DNA of 13,394 nt, taken from positions 1 through 13,394 of the forward strand of contig JBEGQV010000246.1 of the NCBI GenBank assembly GCA_041180785.1, read 5' to 3'. The notes under the pieces were generated by a model, which made no database searches, was not told the origin of the DNA, and saw only the letters and a program-made list of their open reading frames with translations. This DNA comes from Sandaracinomonas sp041180785. Its GTDB lineage: Bacteria > Bacteroidota > Bacteroidia > Cytophagales > Spirosomataceae. The stretch's first letter is position 1, and each line of letters begins with the position of its first letter. A program made the position numbers and the translations under genes. Below, piece by piece: positions 6,456-13,336 of the stretch.

Positions 6456-8936
6456 TTAGTAATTAGCGTAAAGTAGAATGTTTTCTATAATTGTTTGACC
6501 TTGTGTTGGTATTGATCTAAAAATTGGATTAAAATTAAACCAACTTATGGTACCTTTTCCTATTTCTTTCGATCCAAACCAAACCGTATTTGAAATTTGT
6601 TTTTTGATTTTAGAACCTAAGAATCCATTGACTTTTGGAGAATTTCCTGTTTTCAAAATAGGATTAAAATCGCCAGATGAAGCAAATAAAGTATTGGAAG
6701 TATTCAAAATATAGGTTTTTGAATTTTGATTTCTAAAACCATAAGGATGACTATTTTCTAAATTAACTTCTAACAAATTTCCACCAATTGTTGCCGACAA
6801 AGCATTTCTTTCTCGCAAGGCATAAATGTCTTTAGATTCGGTAGTATCTTTCAATTCTTTCAAATTTTTACCTAAATCAAATGGTGCATTTAAGAACGAA
6901 TTGATTGAATTTTCAAAACAAATTAATTTGCCTCCATTTGAAATCCATTTTTGAACCGTTTTTAATTCTCCTTCATTAAATTTAAAATTTGAGGAAGGAA
7001 TAAATAAATGCGTGTAATGGTCGATTGGTTTATTGAAGAAATCATTCAGCTGAATATAAGTAGCAGTACTTTTAAAATTGGTTTTAAAGAAATAAGCCAA
7101 TTCTCCTTGCTGATTGGTATCAAAATTTTCATTGGCAATTATTGCCACTTTAGGTGTTAGAAAATATTTAAAATGTTCTGAACCTAAATCTGCCCCTTTG
7201 TCGAACCGAAAAGATTTCATTGAATTTAATGCAATATTATTGGCATCAGCCAAGCTTATGAGAGGGGTGAAGTCCTTTAAACTTTTGTTTTTAGAAAAAA
7301 TAAAAAAGTTTCCTGCTTCAATTTTCTTTCCATCTTTTTCTAAGGGTAAATCATTGAAAACGATTTCATATCCCATTGATTTTGCTTTTAAAAGTAATTC
7401 AATATCTTCTGGATTTTGGGGTAAAAAATAGAAACCCAAGGCATCTTTATCCAAAATATTTTTGACCTGAGCCAATGTGAAATTATTAACAGGAACCAGT
7501 TTTTCTTTTAAACCAAAAGCCTTAATTCCATGAATTTGGAACATATTCCAAGCAGTGATGTCATAGGTTACACTATCTTCTAAGGCAATCACTGGATCCA
7601 GTAAGACTTGAGCAATTGGAGAGGCGCTTTGAAAAGTTGAAATAATCAAATCATTTACGCCAACTTTATAATTGGGTATATTCTTATCGTCAAAAAAGGA
7701 ATAGGGTTGTTGTGCAGAAAACTCTTTACCAACATATCCCATTTCAATTCTATTTTTTCTCAACAAATCTATTAAATCTTTCGATTTAGCAATTTGATCT
7801 TGTGGAATTACATAGGTTTTGAATTGATTTGTTGGATTATTTCTTGCCTTTTCATGATTTGCATAAAAAACAGATTTCAATTGTTCTGCATTTTCCAAAC
7901 TCCAATTCACCAAATCATTGGCCAAAGTTCTGTGGTGTAAAACACGTTCAGTAAAATGTAATGTGTCACCATTGTTCAATTTTTGACTCAATCCCGCTTT
8001 TATGCCTCCTTGTTCCAATGTCATAGCCAATGCACCATTCAAAATTGGATAGGTGTCGCCATAAGATGGATATAACAAATCATAGACCTCGGAAGTAAAA
8101 TAGGTCCAACCTTTGCTATCGAATAATTTGGCAAAAGATTTCCCAACACTTTCTTGCAACTGTTTGGTCCCTTCGGAAATAAAATTCAAATAAGGTTTGG
8201 CAGCTGGAGGAAAATAATAGGAGTGTTGACCACTTTGCTCATGGAAATCTGCATGCAACATGGGCATAAACGATTGATAAAAAGCAATGCGTTGTTTGGA
8301 TTCAATTTGTGTTTGCCATGCCCAATCTCGATTTAAGTCGTGAAGAAAATGGTTATATCGTCCTGAAACCTTTCCTTCAAAATGTTCATGATCTAAAGGG
8401 TCTGGATTTCCGCCTGAAAAATAGTTTTTGCGATTAAATTGGGTGGCATAGGCTTCTCTGCCATCTGGATTGATACAAGGATCAAGTAAAATAACAAAAC
8501 TTTTGCCAGCCATTTTTTGAACTAATTCATTGTATTTAATGGCCAAATCGTACATTAAACCCAACGCTGCCTCAGAACCTGCCGCTTCATTACCATGTAC
8601 ATTAAAGGAAAGATTTATGATTAAAGGGGTTTCGGAAGTAGCTTTTGCCTCACCATTGATGATTTGCAAATGAGTTTTTTTGAGGGCCTCAAGTTTTGAT
8701 TGCAGTCCTGGGGATGTAATAATTAATTGTCCCAATTCTCTTCTTTCGTTGGTTTTCCCATAAGATACCCATTGAAAATTCTGAGTGTTTGAGGTTGCTA
8801 TGTATTTTGCATAATCAACAATTTGATGGTGGTAGGTAAATTGTTCTCCTAATTCATAGCCTAAAAATTCTTTGGGCGATTTTTGTGCAATAATTGAAAA
8901 TGAAATGGAGATAAAAAAGAGTAACTTTTTGTACAT
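6456..8936 (-). CDS. Exported M14-family zinc carboxypeptidase with C-terminal amidotransferase-like domain
   Basis: This is a predicted exported metallopeptidase of 826 aa with a short signal peptide (cleavage near IIA-QK). M14 enzymes remove C-terminal residues from peptides. Zinc ligands His114 and Glu117 lie in NVHGNEAAGSEA, and the third ligand is probably His232 in HADFHEQ. INPDGR (155-160) and LNRDW (201-205, Asn202-Arg203) match substrate-carboxylate binding motifs. Glu308 in AMTLEQGG is the likely catalytic general base. After the peptidase domain (about 25-350) and a linker region, residues about 594-685 (KVAIIANENF, then HLFIPSS and WISNGGKLICFE) look like a class I glutamine-amidotransferase/ThuA-like fold without an obvious catalytic triad. 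This architecture recurs in Bacteroidota. It is the first gene of a two-gene unit with GH29. The peptide specificity is unknown. Confidence 0.88.
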   Translation of the reverse strand: MYKKLLFFISISFSIIAQKSPKEFLGYELGEQFTYHHQIVDYAKYIATSNTQNFQWVSYGKTNERRELGQLIITSPGLQSKLEALKKTHLQIINGEAKATSETPLIINLSFNVHGNEAAGSEAALGLMYDLAIKYNELVQKMAGKSFVILLDPCINPDGREAYATQFNRKNYFSGGNPDPLDHEHFEGKVSGRYNHFLHDLNRDWAWQTQIESKQRIAFYQSFMPMLHADFHEQSGQHSYYFPPAAKPYLNFISEGTKQLQESVGKSFAKLFDSKGWTYFTSEVYDLLYPSYGDTYPILNGALAMTLEQGGIKAGLSQKLNNGDTLHFTERVLHHRTLANDLVNWSLENAEQLKSVFYANHEKARNNPTNQFKTYVIPQDQIAKSKDLIDLLRKNRIEMGYVGKEFSAQQPYSFFDDKNIPNYKVGVNDLIISTFQSASPIAQVLLDPVIALEDSVTYDITAWNMFQIHGIKAFGLKEKLVPVNNFTLAQVKNILDKDALGFYFLPQNPEDIELLLKAKSMGYEIVFNDLPLEKDGKKIEAGNFFIFSKNKSLKDFTPLISLADANNIALNSMKSFRFDKGADLGSEHFKYFLTPKVAIIANENFDTNQQGELAYFFKTNFKSTATYIQLNDFFNKPIDHYTHLFIPSSNFKFNEGELKTVQKWISNGGKLICFENSINSFLNAPFDLGKNLKELKDTTESKDIYALRERNALSATIGGNLLEVNLENSHPYGFRNQNSKTYILNTSNTLFASSGDFNPILKTGNSPKVNGFLGSKIKKQISNTVWFGSKEIGKGTISWFNFNPIFRSIPTQGQTIIENILLYANY

Positions 8937-9025
8937 ATCTATAATTTATTGTGAAGAATCAATGAAATTATGAAAAATAAGGGTAAATTAAAAGTCTAAA
9001 CTACTTTTACTATAAATTACCCATT
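8937..9025. promoter_or_regulatory. Divergent promoter region between M14/GH29 unit and the permease operon, with inverted repeat
   Basis: This 89-bp gap must hold both promoters. An imperfect inverted repeat spans 8981-9022. The outer arms GGGTAAATTA (8981-8990) and TAAATTACCC (9013-9022) match at 9 of 10 positions, and the inner arms AAAAGT (8990-8995) and ACTTTT (9003-9008) match perfectly. It ends 3 bp before the permease ATG, so it could be an operator or an mRNA leader hairpin. Weak matches to the Bacteroidota -7 element TAnnTTTG exist (TACTTTTA at 9002-9009 on plus; TATTTTTC on minus), without a convincing -33 TTTG. The position implies coordinated control of both arms. Confidence 0.45.
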
Positions 9026-10354
9026 ATGGCACTACCTGTTGAAAAATCGACGCTTAGTACATCCGAAAACAGCTCTAAAAACTATTTATTTCCATTAATA
9101 CTTGTCACCTCCTTATTTTTCCTATGGGGACTAGCCAACAGTTTAAATGGTACCTTAGTTAAGCAATTTCAAGTTGCCTTAGACCTTCAACGTTGGCAGG
9201 CAAACATTGTTGAAACAGCCTTTTATTTTGGCTATTTCGTGATGGCTTTACCTGCTGGAATTGTCATGAAAAAATATGGATACAAAATGGGTATTTTGTT
9301 TGGCCTAGGCATGTATGCCATCGGAGCCTTTTTGTTTTATCCGGCAGCAAGTGTTCGTGAATACAGTTTCTTTTTATTTGCGCTGTTTTTAATTGCTAGC
9401 GGTATTGCATTTTTGGAAACGGCTGGCAATTTATATGTAACGGTATTAGGAGATGCAAAATCGGGCGATTTCCGATTAAATTTAGCACAATCTTTTAATG
9501 GCCTTAGTACCATTTTAGGACCCGTCATTGGAAGTTTATTTGTCTTTTCAGAAAATGAATATACCAAAGATCAATTAGCTCAATTACCCCTCGAACAAGT
9601 CGAAGCGATTCGAATTCAAGCCGCAAATTCGGTGCAGAGTCCTTATATCATCATTGGTATTGCTGTTGGGATTATTGCTATTTTATTTGCATTAACGAAA
9701 CTACCAGAGGTTACTACTTCTTCCAATGAGCAACAGGGAAATTTGTCTATTGGACAATTGTTGAAAATTAAACATTTGCGTTTAGGCGTTATAGCTCAAT
9801 TTTTAAATATTGGCGCACAGGTTTCCATTTGGGGAAATTTTGTTGATTTCAAATTAGATTTGGCACGAAATTCGAATTTATGGATTGTTGAAAAAATATA
9901 TCAAATCAGCAGTTCAATGAGTGATGTACAAATTGCTAGTTTTCATGCATCCTTTGCCTTTATTTTGTTTATGTGTGGTCGATTTGTAGGTACATACTTT
10001 ATGGGCAAATTTGAATCCAACAAGGTATTAACGATTTATGCCTTAGGTGCTGTTGCCTCTATGATCATTTGTATTTTTGGAAGTGGAATTTGGGCGGTAA
10101 TTGCTTTAATGATGGTTTACTTTTTCCAATCCATCATGTTCCCAACCATTTTTGCACTTTCATGCAAAAATCTAGGCGATAATTCAAAACTTGCCTCATC
10201 CTTATTGATTATGTCTATTGTAGGAGGATCTATTATTCCACCCATTACTGCCTATTTATTTAAAATTGGACCATCTATTGCCCTAGTTGTTCCATTGGTA
10301 TGTTTTATATACATCGTATTTTTTGCTTGGAAGGGATATAAAACATCAAATTAA
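9026..10354 (+). CDS. fucP: FucP-like MFS sugar permease (probable L-fucose/6-deoxyhexose transporter)
   Basis: This 442-aa integral inner-membrane protein belongs to the fucose:H+ symporter branch of the MFS, with about 12 predicted hydrophobic segments. From memory of E. coli FucP, the N-terminal half aligns closely: SLFFLWGLANSLN, TAFYFGYFVMALPAGIVMKK (64-83), FLETAGNLYVTVLG (129-142) and FRLNLAQSFNG (149-159). Glu131 matches Glu135 of E. coli. Asp46, however, is replaced by Gly42 (codon GGT at 9149-9151), and the usual AANP motif reads AGNL. Both E. coli acids are implicated in proton coupling, so transport may be coupled differently or the substrate may differ. The gene leads an operon with a mutarotase 1 bp downstream, and an exported fucosidase is divergent, which favours L-fucose. 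The family is firm; the substrate is inferred. Confidence 0.85.
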   Translation: MALPVEKSTLSTSENSSKNYLFPLILVTSLFFLWGLANSLNGTLVKQFQVALDLQRWQANIVETAFYFGYFVMALPAGIVMKKYGYKMGILFGLGMYAIGAFLFYPAASVREYSFFLFALFLIASGIAFLETAGNLYVTVLGDAKSGDFRLNLAQSFNGLSTILGPVIGSLFVFSENEYTKDQLAQLPLEQVEAIRIQAANSVQSPYIIIGIAVGIIAILFALTKLPEVTTSSNEQQGNLSIGQLLKIKHLRLGVIAQFLNIGAQVSIWGNFVDFKLDLARNSNLWIVEKIYQISSSMSDVQIASFHASFAFILFMCGRFVGTYFMGKFESNKVLTIYALGAVASMIICIFGSGIWAVIALMMVYFFQSIMFPTIFALSCKNLGDNSKLASSLLIMSIVGGSIIPPITAYLFKIGPSIALVVPLVCFIYIVFFAWKGYKTSN

Positions 10355-10355
10355 C

Positions 10356-10685
10356 ATGCAGAAATTTACGTTAATGTTGGATTTAAAGAATGACCCGCAA
10401 TTGATTGAGGAATATGAAAATATTCATAAGGAAATTCCGGCTTATATTGCAAAAACCATCAAGGATTCTGGCATTACTAAAATGGAAATATTCCGATTTG
10501 AAAACCGAATGGTGATGCATATTGAAGCAAATGATGAATTTTCATTTGATGAAAAAAGTAAAATGGATGCCAATGATCCAAAAGTGGTTGAATGGGAAAC
10601 CAGAATGGCTGGATTTCAACAAATTATTCCTGGTACAAAAGCAGGAGAAAAGTGGGTACTAGCAAAACAAATTTTTGATTTATAA
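10356..10685 (+). CDS. L-rhamnose mutarotase-family protein (probable L-fucose mutarotase)
   Basis: The 109-aa product belongs to the RhaM/YiiL family, which interconverts alpha and beta anomers of 6-deoxyhexoses. The fold signatures are an N-terminal strand (QKFTLMLDLK), a helix with EEYENIHKEIPAYI where His24 matches the catalytic-type His of RhaM, KMEIFRFENRMVMHIEA in the middle strands, then VVEWETRM with Trp80. The start at 10356 is chosen because it opens directly with the first strand and lies 1 bp after the permease stop. An in-frame upstream ATG at 10287 would add 23 residues unlike the family and overlap the permease. Relatives of this family sit in fucose gene clusters of other bacteria, so L-fucose is the favoured substrate here, but L-rhamnose is possible. 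Confidence 0.88.
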   Translation: MQKFTLMLDLKNDPQLIEEYENIHKEIPAYIAKTIKDSGITKMEIFRFENRMVMHIEANDEFSFDEKSKMDANDPKVVEWETRMAGFQQIIPGTKAGEKWVLAKQIFDL

Positions 10686-10689
10686 TTTT

Positions 10690-12339
10690 ATGAGTAAGCG
10701 TTTTTTACAGATTAATCCAGAGGATAATTTATTAGTTGCCCTGCAAGACTTAAAAAAAGGTGAAGTAATTGACCATGCAGGGAATCAAATTACCTTGGTA
10801 GACGATATCGCTGCCAAACATAAATTTACAACAGAACCCATTGCAAAAGATGGCAATGCGTATATGTATGGGGTGTTGGTGGGACATGCGAGTCAGGATA
10901 TTCCCAAAGGAGGATTGATCCATACCTTCAATTTACATCACGCTTCGCAGGAATTTCAAGGTAAGCAAAAAGACTATACTTGGACAGCTCCGAATGTAGA
11001 TAAATTTAAAAATAGAACGTTTAAAGGATATCAAAGAGCAGACGGACAAGTGGGAGTAGCTAATTATTGGTTGGTCATTCCGTTAGTATTTTGTGAAAAC
11101 AGAAATATTGAATTGTTAAAAAATGCCTTTGTTAAAGGTTTAGGTTTTGAACGTCAAGATCCTTTTACACAGCGTGTGAGCCAACTAAAAAAACAATTTG
11201 AGGCAGGAAAATCACTTGAATTAGTAGAAGAAAAGATTGAAGGTCCCTTGGTTTTCAAAAGTCCTTTATTCCCGAATGTAGATGGGATCAAATTCCTGAC
11301 CCACGAGAGTGGATGCGGTGAAAACAAAGATGATTCTGAAAATTTATGTGCTTTACTAGCTGGATATTGTGTCAATCCAAACGTAGGAGGGATTTCAATT
11401 TTAAGTTTAGGTTGTCAACATTCACAAATAGAAGTTTTTAAACAAAAACTTCATGAAAAAGACCCCAATTTTGCGAAACCTATTCATTTTTTTGAGCAGC
11501 AGCAAGACGAAGGAAGTGGCGTAGAAAATTTACTAAATGAAGTAATTGTAAAGACCTTCGAAGGATTAGTTGAAATTAATAAACAAGTACGGACAGAAGC
11601 ACCTTTATCGAAATTGCGTGTTGGGGTCAAATGTGGAGGATCTGATGGATTTTCTGGCATTTCGGCAAATCCGGCGATTGGACACACAGCAGACTTAATC
11701 GTTGGACTTGGGGGCACGGTAATGATTGCTGAATTCCCAGAATTGTGCGGGGTAGAACAAGAATTACAAAACAGAGCAGTGAATGCCGAAGTAGCAGATA
11801 ATTTTGGCTATTTAATGAAGGAATATGCTAGGAGAGCAGCATTAGTTGGCGCAGGATTTGACATGAATCCATCTCCGGGAAATATTAAAGACGGCTTGAT
11901 AACAGATGCCATTAAATCTGCAGGAGCTGCAAAAAAAGCGGGGACTTCTCCGATTGAGGATGTGTTGGGCTATGGTCAATATGTAACCAAAAAAGGATTA
12001 AATTTAGTTTGCACTCCAGGAAACGACGTATTGGCAACAACTGGTATGGCAGGGGCAGGAGCTACGATTCAATTGTTTACCACTGGTTTAGGTACCCCAA
12101 CAGGCAATCCGATTAGTCCGATGGTAAAATTATCAACTAACACACGTTTGGCAGAAAAATTACCGGAAATCATTGATATCAATTGTGGTCCGATCATTTC
12201 TGGTGAAAAAACGGTAGAAGAAATGGGCGAAGATGTGTTGGAATATGTGATTCAATTGGCCTCTGGAGAGGTTCAAACCAAGGCCATGCAATTGGGACAA
12301 GATGATTTCATGTTTTGGCGACGTGGGGTTTCATTGTGA
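10690..12339 (+). CDS. UxaA-family sugar-acid dehydratase (altronate dehydratase-like; candidate L-fuconate dehydratase)
   Basis: The 549-aa product fuses the N-terminal SAF domain (about 10-90, VALQDLKKGEVI and DIPKGGLIHTFNL) to the UxaA/GarD dehydratase domain (about 108-530). Visible motifs are GYQRADGQVGVANYWLVIP, ESGCGENKDD with Cys209, LSLGCQHSQ with Cys241, KCGGSDGFSG (314-323), AEFPELCGVEQ with Cys353, and GLGTPTGNPI. The ending DDFMFWRRGVSL is typical of full-length members, so the gene is complete. Family members eliminate water from aldonates to give 2-keto-3-deoxy acids. The SDR that follows resembles 2-keto-3-deoxy-L-fuconate dehydrogenase, so I infer L-fuconate as substrate; altronate or rhamnonate remain possible. 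ATG 10690 is preferred (4 bp after the mutarotase stop); an in-frame ATG at 10675 would overlap the previous gene and add five residues. The stop lies directly against a tandem repeat. Confidence 0.88.
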   Translation: MSKRFLQINPEDNLLVALQDLKKGEVIDHAGNQITLVDDIAAKHKFTTEPIAKDGNAYMYGVLVGHASQDIPKGGLIHTFNLHHASQEFQGKQKDYTWTAPNVDKFKNRTFKGYQRADGQVGVANYWLVIPLVFCENRNIELLKNAFVKGLGFERQDPFTQRVSQLKKQFEAGKSLELVEEKIEGPLVFKSPLFPNVDGIKFLTHESGCGENKDDSENLCALLAGYCVNPNVGGISILSLGCQHSQIEVFKQKLHEKDPNFAKPIHFFEQQQDEGSGVENLLNEVIVKTFEGLVEINKQVRTEAPLSKLRVGVKCGGSDGFSGISANPAIGHTADLIVGLGGTVMIAEFPELCGVEQELQNRAVNAEVADNFGYLMKEYARRAALVGAGFDMNPSPGNIKDGLITDAIKSAGAAKKAGTSPIEDVLGYGQYVTKKGLNLVCTPGNDVLATTGMAGAGATIQLFTTGLGTPTGNPISPMVKLSTNTRLAEKLPEIIDINCGPIISGEKTVEEMGEDVLEYVIQLASGEVQTKAMQLGQDDFMFWRRGVSL

Positions 12340-12340
12340 G

Positions 12341-12424
12341 TTATGGGTTATGGGTTATGGGTTATGGGTTATGAGTTATGGGTTATGGGTTATGGGTTAT
12401 GGGTTATGAGTTATGAGTTATGAG
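12341..12424 (+). repeat. Twelve-copy 7-bp tandem repeat (TTATGRG) with two G-quadruplex motifs
   Basis: Twelve uninterrupted heptamers start one base after the dehydratase stop. Units 1-4 and 6-9 are TTATGGG; units 5 and 10-12 are TTATGAG. Units 1-5 and 6-10 therefore form two identical 35-bp blocks. Each run of four TTATGGG units gives four GGG tracts separated by TTAT (12345-12368 and 12380-12403), which is a canonical G-quadruplex motif on the coding strand and in the mRNA. Because the unit length is 7, slippage would not affect either flanking reading frame, as the array lies between genes. Copy number is likely to vary between strains. Confidence 0.95.
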
Positions 12425-12430
12425 GTAGTT

Positions 12431-12472
12431 GCAACCCTTGTGGTTGCATGGCATAGAACCCCGCAGGGGTTC
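12431..12472. repeat. Two adjacent short palindromes (REP-like)
   Basis: The first is GCAACC (12431-12436) with GGTTGC (12442-12447) around a 5-base loop. The second is a perfect 7-bp stem, GAACCCC-GCA-GGGGTTC, at 12456-12472 with a 3-base loop. The second is followed by AATTTTAA, so it could act as a weak terminator or as an mRNA-protecting hairpin. Closely spaced GC-rich palindromes in an AT-rich genome are typical of REP-like repeated extragenic elements; that identity is inferred, since repetition elsewhere cannot be seen from here. Confidence 0.7.
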
Positions 12473-12478
12473 AATTTT

Positions 12479-12549
12479 AAATAGCCTGGGGTAAAACCCC
12501 AGGAATAAAAGGGGTGAAACCTCAGGAATAAAAGGGGTGAAACCCCAGG
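12479..12549. repeat. Tandem palindromic repeat, three units of about 23 bp
   Basis: Two direct copies of AATAAAAGGGGTGAAACC-C/T-CAGG lie at 12504-12526 and 12527-12549 and differ at one base. They are preceded by a degenerate third unit at 12479-12503. Each unit folds: CCTGGGGT (12485-12492) with ACCCCAGG (12496-12503); GGGGT with ACCTC at 12511-12523 (one G-U); GGGGT with ACCCC at 12534-12546. CCTGGGGT could alternatively pair with the ACCCCAGG at 12542-12549, so mutually exclusive RNA folds are possible. The array ends 17 bp before the SDR start codon. Confidence 0.9.
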
Positions 12550-12566
12550 AATAAAATAAAAATAAT

Positions 12567-13331
12567 ATGTTCAATTATACATGTAAAAAAGTTGTTGTAA
12601 CGGGTGGTGGATCAGGGATTGGGAGGGCGATTTCATTAGGGTTTGCCAAACAAGGGGCAGAGGTGCATATCATTGATTTGGATTCTGAAGGGACTCGCAA
12701 AACAATAGAGGAGGTGCAGGCCATTCAATCAAATGCACAATTGCATTTGATTGATATTACCAATTTGGAAGCCATTCAAGCATTAGCCTTGACCTTACAA
12801 CCAATTGATATTTTAGTAAATAACGCAGGAATCGCTCAAATTGGTAATTTACAAAATACCAGTTCGACAGATTTTCAACGCATTTTTGATGTCAATGTAA
12901 AAGGTGCCTTTCATTGTATGAAAGCATTTATCGGTGGCATGTTGACAAAAGGAAAAGGGGTTATTTTAAATATGGCATCCATTGCAGCATCTGTCGGTAT
13001 ACCCGATCGTTTTGGGTATTCAATGACCAAAGGGGCCATTAAATCCATGACCCAATCGGTTGCCAAAGACTATTTACACCAAGGCATTCGATGCAACAGT
13101 ATTTCACCGGCAAGAGTACATACACCTTTTGTAGATGGATTTATCGCCAAAAACTATCCGAATAATCAGGAAGAAATGTTTCAAAAATTATCGTCATCCC
13201 AACCGATAGGTCGGATGGCAAAACCAGAAGAAATTGCTACTTTAGCTTTGTATTTATGCTCCGACGAGTCAGAATTTATCACAGGTTGTGATTATCCAAT
13301 CGACGGCGGCTTTTTATATTTAAACAATTAA
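12567..13331 (+). CDS. SDR-family oxidoreductase, probable 2-keto-3-deoxy-L-fuconate dehydrogenase
   Basis: This is a 254-aa classical short-chain dehydrogenase, predicted cytosolic. The Rossmann motif TGGGSGIGR is at 12-20. Asp37 at the end of beta-2 suggests NAD rather than NADP. NNAG is at 85-88 and the catalytic set is Asn110, Ser138, Tyr151 and Lys155. The C-terminal substrate region (SPARVHTPFVDGFIAKNYP at 180-198, SQPIGRMAKPEE, then ITGCDYPIDGGF) closely resembles what I know of 2-keto-3-deoxy-L-fuconate dehydrogenases, which oxidise the C4 hydroxyl to give 2,4-diketo-3-deoxy-L-fuconate. This fits the upstream dehydratase. An L-rhamnonate-pathway counterpart is the main alternative. 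It is separated from the dehydratase by the 227-bp repeat region and is followed after 5 bp by another gene. No Shine-Dalgarno is seen before the ATG (AATAAT leader). Confidence 0.88.
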   Translation: MFNYTCKKVVVTGGGSGIGRAISLGFAKQGAEVHIIDLDSEGTRKTIEEVQAIQSNAQLHLIDITNLEAIQALALTLQPIDILVNNAGIAQIGNLQNTSSTDFQRIFDVNVKGAFHCMKAFIGGMLTKGKGVILNMASIAASVGIPDRFGYSMTKGAIKSMTQSVAKDYLHQGIRCNSISPARVHTPFVDGFIAKNYPNNQEEMFQKLSSSQPIGRMAKPEEIATLALYLCSDESEFITGCDYPIDGGFLYLNN

Positions 13332-13336
13332 TACCT

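Noticed and set aside
10287..10355. Upstream in-frame ATG giving a 132-aa mutarotase
   Set aside because: The extra 23 residues are read from permease codons in another frame and do not resemble the family; ATG 10356 starts directly at the first conserved strand, 1 bp after the permease stop.
10675..10689. Upstream ATG for the dehydratase
   Set aside because: It adds five residues and overlaps the mutarotase end; ATG 10690 gives the common MSKRFLQINPEDN type of start and normal spacing.
12456..12480. Strong intrinsic terminator after the dehydratase
   Set aside because: The 7-bp stem is good but the following tract AATTTTAAAT is short, and the hairpin is one of five similar palindromes, so a repeat element is the simpler reading; weak termination is not excluded.
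12341..12549. CRISPR array or coding repeat
   Set aside because: Units are 7 and 23 bp with no spacers, so this is not CRISPR. The heptamers can be read as M-G-Y-G-L-W-V on the plus strand, but the reading meets a stop at the TTATGAG units and has no gene around it.
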